Part shown: piece by piece, positions 7,583 through 13,111 of the stretch
Layout: each line of letters opens with the position of its first letter
Numbering within the stretch: the first letter of the stretch is position 1
Origin: UBA12158 sp035562735
GTDB taxonomy: Bacteria > Patescibacteriota > Microgenomatia > UBA12405
Direction of reading: 5' to 3'
DNA length: 19,693 nucleotides
Assembly: GCA_035562735.1 (NCBI GenBank)
Contig: DATMWB010000013.1
Span: 1 to 19,693 of the forward strand
Notes under the pieces: model-generated
Databases searched by the model: none
What the model saw: the letters and a program-made list of their open reading frames with translations, nothing else
What the model was told of the DNA's origin: nothing
Made by a program: the position numbers and the translations under genes

Positions 7583-8206
7583 TCCATCTTCCCTTCAACA
7601 CTTATTATTGCTTCTTCATCTACTACTGCCTATCAAAAAGCTCGTGATTTACTGATAGAACTACACCATACTGACCTAAATAACCCTGATCTTTTTATCT
7701 TAGATGATTACACCATTTCTTCCGTTCGCTCTCTCAAAAAATTCCTTTCTCAAAAACCATTTAACCATAACTCAAAAATTGTCTTAATCCCTGAAGCTGA
7801 AAACCTTAATTTAGAATCTCAAAATGCCCTCCTCAAAACTCTTGAAGAACCAGGAGATAACAACTACATTATTCTAACAACAATCAATATTACTCAATTA
7901 CTTCCAACAATTATTTCCCGATGCCAAAAGATAAAATTAAATTCCGACCACCAAGAATATGATACAAAGCTTTGGCCAATTACTGGCAATATCAAAAAGG
8001 ATCTTGAATTTGCCTCCACAATTACTAGTGACAAAAACGAAATAAAACCTCTATTACAATCGCAGCTAATAAGTTATCAACAGCTTCTAATAAAATCTCC
8101 AAAAGGGGAAACCGCCCAGATTATAAAAAAACTAATTACTGCCATCGATTTAATTGACTCAAATGTCGATCCAAAAAGTGCCTTAGATTATTTTTTCTTA
8201 AGATAA
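7580..8206 (+). CDS. DNA polymerase III delta-prime-like clamp-loader protein, short form
   Basis: The 208-aa protein resembles the central AAA+ part of delta-prime/gamma subunits. It has VRSLKKFLSQKPFNHNSKIVLI, then PEAENLNLESQNALLKTLEEP (the family's conserved LLKTLEEP at 84-91), ILTT, and LLPTIISRCQ with the SRC arginine-finger motif at 113-115. It lacks the usual Walker A and the zinc module, so it probably does not bind ATP. This fits delta-prime, where a functional P-loop is not required. Normal delta-prime is about 300-335 aa; here the N-terminal strand and C-terminal collar appear reduced. It would help load the sliding clamp at replication forks. The start is set by the ATG 11 nt after TATAAT. 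Divergent from pilB. Confidence 0.8.
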   Translation: MSIFPSTLIIASSSTTAYQKARDLLIELHHTDLNNPDLFILDDYTISSVRSLKKFLSQKPFNHNSKIVLIPEAENLNLESQNALLKTLEEPGDNNYIILTTINITQLLPTIISRCQKIKLNSDHQEYDTKLWPITGNIKKDLEFASTITSDKNEIKPLLQSQLISYQQLLIKSPKGETAQIIKKLITAIDLIDSNVDPKSALDYFFLR

Positions 8207-8221
8207 TTTATTACAAAAATA

Positions 8222-8299
8222 ACGTCATTGCGAGTGTACCCACGAAGCAATCCCATCAAGATTGCCACGTCGCCATAGTAACTGCTCCTCGCAATGACA
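8222..8299. repeat. Palindromic repeat, intergenic copy (CGTCATTGCGAG family)
   Basis: The outer arms GTCATTGCGAG (8224-8234) and CTCGCAATGAC (8288-8298) are perfect complements over 11 bp. The inner arms GCAATC (8247-8252) and GATTGC (8260-8265) pair over 6 bp. Repeats with CGTCATTGCGAG ends and GCAATC/GATTGCC interiors are known as dispersed elements in many bacterial genomes. Here it fills most of the 155-bp gap between the clamp-loader-like gene and fic and is followed by a T-rich stretch (ATTTTTCCTTTTT), so it may double as a terminator for the upstream gene. A related copy lies inside ligA. Confidence 0.85.
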
Positions 8300-8343
8300 T
8301 TTTTCCTTTTTCCGCATTTTCCCCTCATTGATTTTATAAAATC

Positions 8344-8352
8344 TGTTATAAT
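8344..8352 (+). promoter_or_regulatory. Extended -10 promoter of the Fic gene
   Basis: TGTTATAAT is an extended -10 (TGnTATAAT), with its last base 9 nt before the ATG at 8362. Predicted initiation about 7 nt after the box would leave only 2-3 nt of leader. There is no Shine-Dalgarno. A TTGATT at 8328-8333 is too close (13 bp) to be an ideal -35, which an extended -10 does not require. Confidence 0.6.
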
Positions 8353-8361
8353 TCCCTTAGA

Positions 8362-9492
8362 ATGTTTTCGCCGTTATTTACCATTAATAACCAAATTCTT
8401 AAAAACATTGGCATCATCGAAGCTGCCAAGGCGATTATTGATGAGGCGCCTCTAATCCCTGCTTATGAAAAACAGTTCCAGCAAGAGGCCATTGTTAGAA
8501 CTGTTCACTATGGTACCCGTATCGAAGGAAATGACCTAACCTATCAAGAAGTAGCCAAACTAGTCGAAGGCCGACAAATAACCGCCACCGAACGTGACAT
8601 TCAAGAAGTAATTAACTATCGAAATGTTGTCTCTTACTTGGAGGAAATATGGGCTACTTACGATGCTGGACTTGCCCTTCCAGAAGAAAAATTCAATCCG
8701 AATCAAGATCAAAAAAACCGCCCTTTTTTCTTTAGCGAAACTGTTGTTAAAAAAATCCACGAGCTCACAACCATTAAAGTGATTGCCGAAACAGAAGTTG
8801 GCAAGTATAGACGCCAACAAGTTGTTTTAAAAAACACCCGTACCGGAGAAATTGCCCATCGACCCCCTCCAGCAATTGAAGTCCCTTACCTTATGTCAGA
8901 TCTAATTGCCTGGTTAAACGATCCCAAATCTAAAGAAATTCACCCTGCTATCAGAGCTGCTATCACCCAATACATTTTAGTTGCCATCCATCCATTTATT
9001 GAGGGAAATGGTCGAGTCTCTCGTGCCTTTGCCATGCTCCCACTTTACGTTGAAGGTTATGACATTCGTCGTCTCTTTTCACTAGAAGAATATTTTGATA
9101 GAAATGCTGAAACCTACTACAACACACTTCAATCAACTCATGAAAGTCATAATGATATTTTTCAAAGAGATATAACCAACTGGGCAACATATTACACCGA
9201 AGCTCTGGCAATCGAACTCTCCCGTGTCAAAGACAAGGTCCAAAGTCTTTCTCGAGATCTAAAATTCAAACAAAAATTAGGTGGCAAACAAGTTCATTTG
9301 ACCGAACGACAAATAAAATTAGTTGAATACATGCAACAATTTGGAGGTTTACGTATGCCAGACGCAAAATCACTTTTACCCATGGTTTCCGACGATACTA
9401 TCTGGAGAGATTTAAAAAAACTTATTGACGACAAAGTCTGTGAAAAAAGGGGAAGCACCAAAGGTGCCTACTATTGCCTTGCCAACGTGTAA
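8362..9492 (+). CDS. Fic-family protein (probable AMPylase) with C-terminal winged helix
   Basis: Likely transfers AMP, or another nucleotide-derived group, to a target protein hydroxyl. The catalytic Fic motif HPFIEGNGRVSR is complete at 210-221, with His210 as general base. Upstream, YGTRIEGN (50-57) matches the N-terminal inhibitory helix of class II Fic proteins, (S/T)xxxE(G/N). Glu55 and the GN are kept, but the Ser/Thr position is Gly51. The C-terminal 65 residues (LTERQIKLVEYM..., DDTIWRDLKKLIDD) look like a winged helix-turn-helix, seen in many stand-alone Fic proteins. The 376-aa length is normal. It has its own promoter and stands between two replication/repair genes, with no separate antitoxin gene nearby. 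The target is unknown. Confidence 0.92.
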   Translation: MFSPLFTINNQILKNIGIIEAAKAIIDEAPLIPAYEKQFQQEAIVRTVHYGTRIEGNDLTYQEVAKLVEGRQITATERDIQEVINYRNVVSYLEEIWATYDAGLALPEEKFNPNQDQKNRPFFFSETVVKKIHELTTIKVIAETEVGKYRRQQVVLKNTRTGEIAHRPPPAIEVPYLMSDLIAWLNDPKSKEIHPAIRAAITQYILVAIHPFIEGNGRVSRAFAMLPLYVEGYDIRRLFSLEEYFDRNAETYYNTLQSTHESHNDIFQRDITNWATYYTEALAIELSRVKDKVQSLSRDLKFKQKLGGKQVHLTERQIKLVEYMQQFGGLRMPDAKSLLPMVSDDTIWRDLKKLIDDKVCEKRGSTKGAYYCLANV

Positions 9493-9501
9493 AATACATT
9501 C

Positions 9502-11517
9502 ATGGTCACCCTTGATCAAATCGATTTGAAAAATTTATCTCCCGAAGATCTTGGGGAACTTCTCATCTCTGCCAAAAAAGCCTACTACACCGGTGGAAAA
9601 CCAATCATGGATGATCATACCTATGACACCCTAGAAAATATTCTCAAACAAAAATTGCCCTACCATCGTATATTTACTAAAGTCGGTGCTCCAAACTTTA
9701 ACACTGGATTTGATAAAAAAACCCATACTATCCCCATGGGCTCACTCAACAAAGTTACCAATTTTGATGACCTGGTTCATTATTTCGAATTAAAAAAAAT
9801 ATCCCACATTGAATTGGTAATACAACCAAAATGTGACGGAATTTCTCTTGAAATTGAATATCAGAACGGCAAGTTGGTCAACGCCATTACTCGTGGAGAC
9901 GGCATTATCGGTGATCTCATTACCCAAAATGTAATTAAAATGAAAAATTTTGTAAAAAGTTTACCGGATGATTTTTCCGGTTCTATTCGTTGTGAAATTG
10001 TCGTTACTAAAAAAGATTTTGAAGAATTAAATGATATTGTGAGCCAAGACACGTCATTGCGAGAAGGTACTCCGACGAAGCAATCTTTACCAGAAGATCG
10101 CCACAACTCTACAAGTCTCGCGACGACGTATAGTAATCCCAGGAACGCCGCCTCCGGTCTCTCCCAACGCTTAGACGGCAAATATTCTAATCTTTGTAGT
10201 CTATATGCTGTCGATATCCTTCCACAAAACACTGAAATATATGACATTTCAACCGAATACACAAAAATTGATTTACTAGAATTTTTTGGTTTTACTCCCG
10301 TAGAATCCTTACTTTGTCACTCTTTTCATGAAATCGAAACTATATATCAACGATTTTTAAACACAAAACGCCAAGACTACCCATATGAAATTGATGGCTT
10401 GGTCATCAAAATAAATGATTTAAATGTAGCCAGGGAACTGGGTGTCAAAAACAATCGTCCCAAGTATCAAGTGGCTTACAAATTTCCTGCTGATAGCAAT
10501 CAAACTCAAATAAATAAAATTTTTTGGCAAGTCGGGCCCATGGGTAGTATTACACCGGTAGCCGAGGTTGAGCCAATAGAATTATCAGGTGCCATTATTT
10601 CTTTTGCCTCACTTGGCAATTACGACTTAGTTATAAAAAAAGACCTTAACATTGGTGACATTATTGAAATATCTCGCCGTGGTGATGTTATTCCCCATAT
10701 CGAAAAAGTTATTACCAAGGTCACTCACAATCATATTGATATACCCACTAATTGTCCTGATTGCGGCACACTCCTAATCAAAGAAGATAAAAATATTCGT
10801 TGTCCTAATCAGAAAAATTGCATGTCACAAATTTTAGGCTCTCTTCGACTTTTTTGTGATACCCTAGGAATTCTTGGCCTTTCCGACAAAACCATCAGAA
10901 AACTTTATCAAGCCGACAAAATCCGCCTCCCTGGTGATTTTTACAAACTAACTATCGATGACATTAGTGGCCTTGACAACCTTGGAGAAAAATCAGGGAA
11001 AAATATCATCAGTCAAATTCAGTCTAAAAGAAGTCTTACTTTAAAACAGGTTTTTGATGCCGCCGTTATTCCCCATTTTAGTACTGCCCGAGTTCAACAA
11101 CTAATAGATGCTGGTTTTAATACTCCCCAAAAATTACTTGATATAAAAGTTGACAATCTTTTGTTAATCAAAGGTTTTCAAAAAACTCTTGCTCAAAAAA
11201 TTGTCAATGGCATCACTCTTCGCCACTCTTGGATAAATTCAATTATTTCAAACGTTGATATAAAATTGCCCACAACCAACAATCTCTCTCTCAAGGGTCT
11301 AAACTTCTGTATCACTGGTGACTTATCAATTCCCAGGCCACAGTTCATCGAAAAAGTTGAATCTAATGGAGGAAAAATTGTCTCCGCAGTTTCAAAAAAC
11401 ACAAATTATCTTGTTTCCAATAAAAATGAATCAAATTCGTCAAAATTTATTAGCGCAAAAAAGCTAAATATCCCCATAATTTCTGAAAACGATTTTTATA
11501 AATTAATTAACGCGTGA
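9502..11517 (+). CDS. ligA: NAD-dependent DNA ligase LigA with repeat-encoded insertion
   Basis: Seals nicks in DNA using NAD+. In order, the 671 aa contain: domain Ia (YYTGGKPIMDDHTYD, about 28-42); the adenylation domain with catalytic Lys110 in KCDG (110-113), TRGDG (130-134), RCEI (163-166), NPRNAASG (212-219) and DGLVIK (298-303); an OB fold (VGPMGSITPVAEVEP, RRGDVIPHIE); a zinc finger with Cys418, 421, 434 and 440; helix-hairpin-helix repeats (about 455-570); and a C-terminal BRCT domain (about 596-671, LKGLNFCITGDL). Two familiar motifs are altered: VGRTG reads VGPMG and ATLHN reads ASLGN. Residues about 181-209, just before NPRNAA, are an extra loop encoded by a palindromic repeat. 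ATG at 9502 lies 9 nt after the fic stop. Its TGA overlaps the next GTG. Confidence 0.96.
   Translation: MVTLDQIDLKNLSPEDLGELLISAKKAYYTGGKPIMDDHTYDTLENILKQKLPYHRIFTKVGAPNFNTGFDKKTHTIPMGSLNKVTNFDDLVHYFELKKISHIELVIQPKCDGISLEIEYQNGKLVNAITRGDGIIGDLITQNVIKMKNFVKSLPDDFSGSIRCEIVVTKKDFEELNDIVSQDTSLREGTPTKQSLPEDRHNSTSLATTYSNPRNAASGLSQRLDGKYSNLCSLYAVDILPQNTEIYDISTEYTKIDLLEFFGFTPVESLLCHSFHEIETIYQRFLNTKRQDYPYEIDGLVIKINDLNVARELGVKNNRPKYQVAYKFPADSNQTQINKIFWQVGPMGSITPVAEVEPIELSGAIISFASLGNYDLVIKKDLNIGDIIEISRRGDVIPHIEKVITKVTHNHIDIPTNCPDCGTLLIKEDKNIRCPNQKNCMSQILGSLRLFCDTLGILGLSDKTIRKLYQADKIRLPGDFYKLTIDDISGLDNLGEKSGKNIISQIQSKRSLTLKQVFDAAVIPHFSTARVQQLIDAGFNTPQKLLDIKVDNLLLIKGFQKTLAQKIVNGITLRHSWINSIISNVDIKLPTTNNLSLKGLNFCITGDLSIPRPQFIEKVESNGGKIVSAVSKNTNYLVSNKNESNSSKFISAKKLNIPIISENDFYKLINA
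10051..10129. repeat. Palindromic repeat inside the ligA reading frame
   Basis: ACGTCATTGCGAG (10051-10063) is identical over 13 nt to the left end of the intergenic element at 8222. CGAAGCAATC (10076-10085) is also identical, and GATCGCCAC (10096-10104) matches GATTGCCAC with one change. The right end CTCGCGACGACGT (10117-10129) complements the left end with one G-T wobble and one A-C mismatch. The repeat is read in frame as about residues 184-210 of LigA with no stop. This is analogous to the Rickettsia palindromic elements, which insert into protein genes in frame. Confidence 0.8.
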
Positions 11518-11906
11518 TCTACAAAAACTATTCCGAAACAGCACTTCTACTGGCACAAAAAATAACAGAAAATTTTGACAAAAATTTTTCTCTAACCTAT
11601 ATCAGCTCCGAATCAAAAGACTTTGCCCAAAAAGTCGCGGACAATCTAAACACCAAACTCATAGATATGGTTAATCCCCAAAATTTAATTATCATCGATA
11701 ATGGCTCAACTCTAGCAATTGAATACGATGAATTCACCGATGAAATCAGAAAAAAACACCCTACCACAAAAATTATAATTGCCGTCCCCATTATTCCGGA
11801 GTCAGAAATAGAAATTTTATCCAAAAACTGTGATACCCTGTTGTATCTTCACAGAGATCCTTTCTTTTTTTCTCTCGACCAGTTCTATCAAGAGCATAAT
11901 TTTTAG
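11514..11906 (+). CDS. Degenerate phosphoribosyltransferase-like protein (130 aa)
   Basis: Starts with GTG overlapping the ligA stop by 4 nt (GTGA), so it is probably translationally coupled. Residues about 56-130 follow the pattern of predicted phosphoribosyltransferases of the COG1926 type: a hydrophobic strand with IIIDNGSTLA where the PRPP loop DDGxATG is expected, then IIIAVPIIP, then NCDTLLYLHRDPFFFSLDQFY, matching the family's AVPVAP and F..V...Y segments. The acidic pair and the TG of the PRPP loop are lost (DN, GSTLA), and the chain is much shorter than the roughly 210 aa of the family. Catalysis on PRPP is therefore doubtful. The assignment rests on pattern recognition alone. Confidence 0.6.
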   Translation: MIYKNYSETALLLAQKITENFDKNFSLTYISSESKDFAQKVADNLNTKLIDMVNPQNLIIIDNGSTLAIEYDEFTDEIRKKHPTTKIIIAVPIIPESEIEILSKNCDTLLYLHRDPFFFSLDQFYQEHNF

Positions 11907-11915
11907 CAATTATAC

Positions 11916-11982
11916 TATCAAACTGCTAACATATATATCAAATTAAATAATTCCAATCTTTAGACTATAAATTAATATCAAA
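11916..11982 (+). repeat. Three TATCAAA direct repeats upstream of pth
   Basis: TATCAAA occurs at 11916-11922, 11936-11942 and 11976-11982, with start-to-start distances of exactly 20 and 40 nt, in the 95-nt gap between the phosphoribosyltransferase-like gene and pth. The first and third extend to TATCAAACT. Even spacing near whole helical turns could suit a binding protein, but the region is very AT-rich and the repeats are short. Nothing else was recognised in this gap except the -10 box below. Confidence 0.3.
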
Positions 11983-11983
11983 C

Positions 11984-11989
11984 TATAAT
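11984..11989 (+). promoter_or_regulatory. Candidate -10 box of pth
   Basis: TATAAT, 12 nt before the ATG at 12002. No convincing -35 is visible (TTTAGA at 11959-11964 would be 19 bp away) and no Shine-Dalgarno precedes the ATG, so the mRNA leader would be about 6 nt or less. Confidence 0.45.
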
Positions 11990-12001
11990 AAATAACATCA
12001 T

Positions 12002-12511
12002 ATGAAACTCTTTTTTGGCTTGGGTAATCCTGAAAAAAAATACCATAATACTCGACACAATCTTGGTCAAATGCTTATAAAAAACTTTTCCATAAAACAC
12101 GATTTTTCCCTGTCGACTAAAAATAAGCTTCAATCCATGGTTGGAGAATACGACGGTAATATTTATGCCATAAGTACAAATTATATGAATCTTTCTGGGA
12201 TCTCCGTTCAAAAGCTTGCTTCATACTACAATATTCCTCCTCAAGACATTTATATTGTTCACGATGATTTAGATATCACAGTAGGGGAGTGGCGTCTCCA
12301 ATTCGACCGCGGACCAGCTGGCCATAATGGAGTTAAGTCAATTATTCAACACTTAGACTCTCAAGCCTTTTGGCGAATAAGAATTGGCATTGGTCACCCT
12401 CAATCCGACGTAAACGTCCCCATCGAAGACTATGTCTTAAAGCCTTTGACCTCAGAAGAAAGAAAAATAATCCTGCCTCTAATTGATGAAATTACCCTAG
12501 AAAAAATATAG
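12002..12511 (+). CDS. pth: Peptidyl-tRNA hydrolase
   Basis: Releases tRNA from peptidyl-tRNAs dropped by ribosomes. The N-terminus FFGLGNPEKKYHNTRHNLG matches the family signature, with Asn9 and catalytic His19 (His20 in the E. coli protein). The substrate-binding segment NYMNLSG (about 60-66), the catalytic-Asp segment VHDDLDI and the GHNGVKSI motif are all present, followed by WRIRIGIGHP. At 169 aa it is slightly shorter than the usual 185-195, lacking part of the C-terminal lid helix. The 3' end overlaps the convergent small membrane-protein gene by 15 nt. Confidence 0.95.
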   Translation: MKLFFGLGNPEKKYHNTRHNLGQMLIKNFSIKHDFSLSTKNKLQSMVGEYDGNIYAISTNYMNLSGISVQKLASYYNIPPQDIYIVHDDLDITVGEWRLQFDRGPAGHNGVKSIIQHLDSQAFWRIRIGIGHPQSDVNVPIEDYVLKPLTSEERKIILPLIDEITLEKI

Positions 12512-12658
12512 CACTCCAAAAACTGCTACCCCTAAAAATATTAGTATTCCCCCAATCGTTCCCAAAATATACAAAAACATACCTCTCTTCTCTTCATCCG
12601 GTATCAACTCTTCCTCGGTAATTTGCCTTGACTTATCAGTTAAAAAGGAGTTATCCAT
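12497..12658 (-). CDS. Small single-TM protein (53 aa), last gene of the sensory operon
   Basis: ATG at 12658-12656 lies 2 nt after the TAG of the response regulator and the frame runs to TAG at 12499-12497. The protein begins MDNSFLTDKSRQITEEELIP, then DEEKRG, a hydrophobic Gly-rich stretch (about residues 27-52, MFLYILGTIGGILIFLG...), and ends YFF. The acidic, hydrophilic N-terminal half and one membrane helix at the very C-terminus suggest a tail-anchored or N-in bitopic protein. Its tight coupling to the response regulator and overlap with pth on the other strand support a real gene, but there is no recognisable family and no Shine-Dalgarno. Function unknown; a membrane partner of the regulator or kinase is a guess. 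Confidence 0.65.
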   Translation of the reverse strand: MDNSFLTDKSRQITEEELIPDEEKRGMFLYILGTIGGILIFLGVAVFGVLYFF

Positions 12659-12660
12659 AA

Positions 12661-13068
12661 CTAGCTCGTTGGAGAAATGTTTGGAACATCATTCCGAGTA
12701 TAACCAGCCAATATTTCTTTTACCATGTTCACAACTTGTTTTGGTTCATTTTCCGATTTTATAATATATTTGACAGCTCCTTTTGCCAAAGCTGCTTCTG
12801 CGTCCTGTGTTCCAGCTAAATTAGTCAGCATTATCACCGGAATTGCTTTTGTTTCTGGATCAAGTTTCAATTTTTCCAATACTTCAAGACCATTCATCTT
12901 TGGCATCATTATGTCAAGCAATACCAAAGTTGGTTTTGTAATTCTAATTTTTTCAAGGCCCTCTTCACCATTAGAAGCAAAATCAACTTCAAAACCTTCA
13001 AACTTAAAAATCTTTTGATACATTCGACTCATTAAAGGGTCGTCTTCAACAATCAAAATCTTTGTCAT
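12661..13068 (-). CDS. Single-domain response regulator (CheY-like)
   Basis: A receiver domain with essentially nothing else, 135 aa. The acidic pocket is Glu8-Asp9-Asp10, the phospho-acceptor is Asp52 in LLDIMMPKMNG, and the switch residues are Thr82 (MLTN) and Lys104 (YIIKSE). The last 12 residues are a short polar tail. There is no DNA-binding output domain, so it must act by protein contact or pass phosphate onward. It follows the histidine kinase after 43 nt and precedes the 53-aa membrane protein by 2 nt, making the kinase its obvious partner. No Shine-Dalgarno is visible. Confidence 0.95.
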   Translation of the reverse strand: MTKILIVEDDPLMSRMYQKIFKFEGFEVDFASNGEEGLEKIRITKPTLVLLDIMMPKMNGLEVLEKLKLDPETKAIPVIMLTNLAGTQDAEAALAKGAVKYIIKSENEPKQVVNMVKEILAGYTRNDVPNISPTS

Positions 13069-13111
13069 ATAAAGAGAGTTTACAAGTATGTACTAGCTTT
13101 GTCCACCTTTT

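Noticed and set aside
8222..8299. CRISPR repeat or tRNA-like structure
   Set aside because: The palindrome is a single intergenic unit with no spaced array and no acceptor stem or anticodon arm; the related copy is 1.8 kb away within a gene.
8560..8820. 86-aa minus-strand ORF inside the Fic gene
   Set aside because: Shadow frame of an intact Fic coding sequence; low-complexity aromatic composition typical of antisense translation.
9861..10262. 133-aa minus-strand ORF inside ligA covering the repeat
   Set aside because: Considered because it spans the repeat, but it is antisense to conserved ligase motifs and shows no domain.
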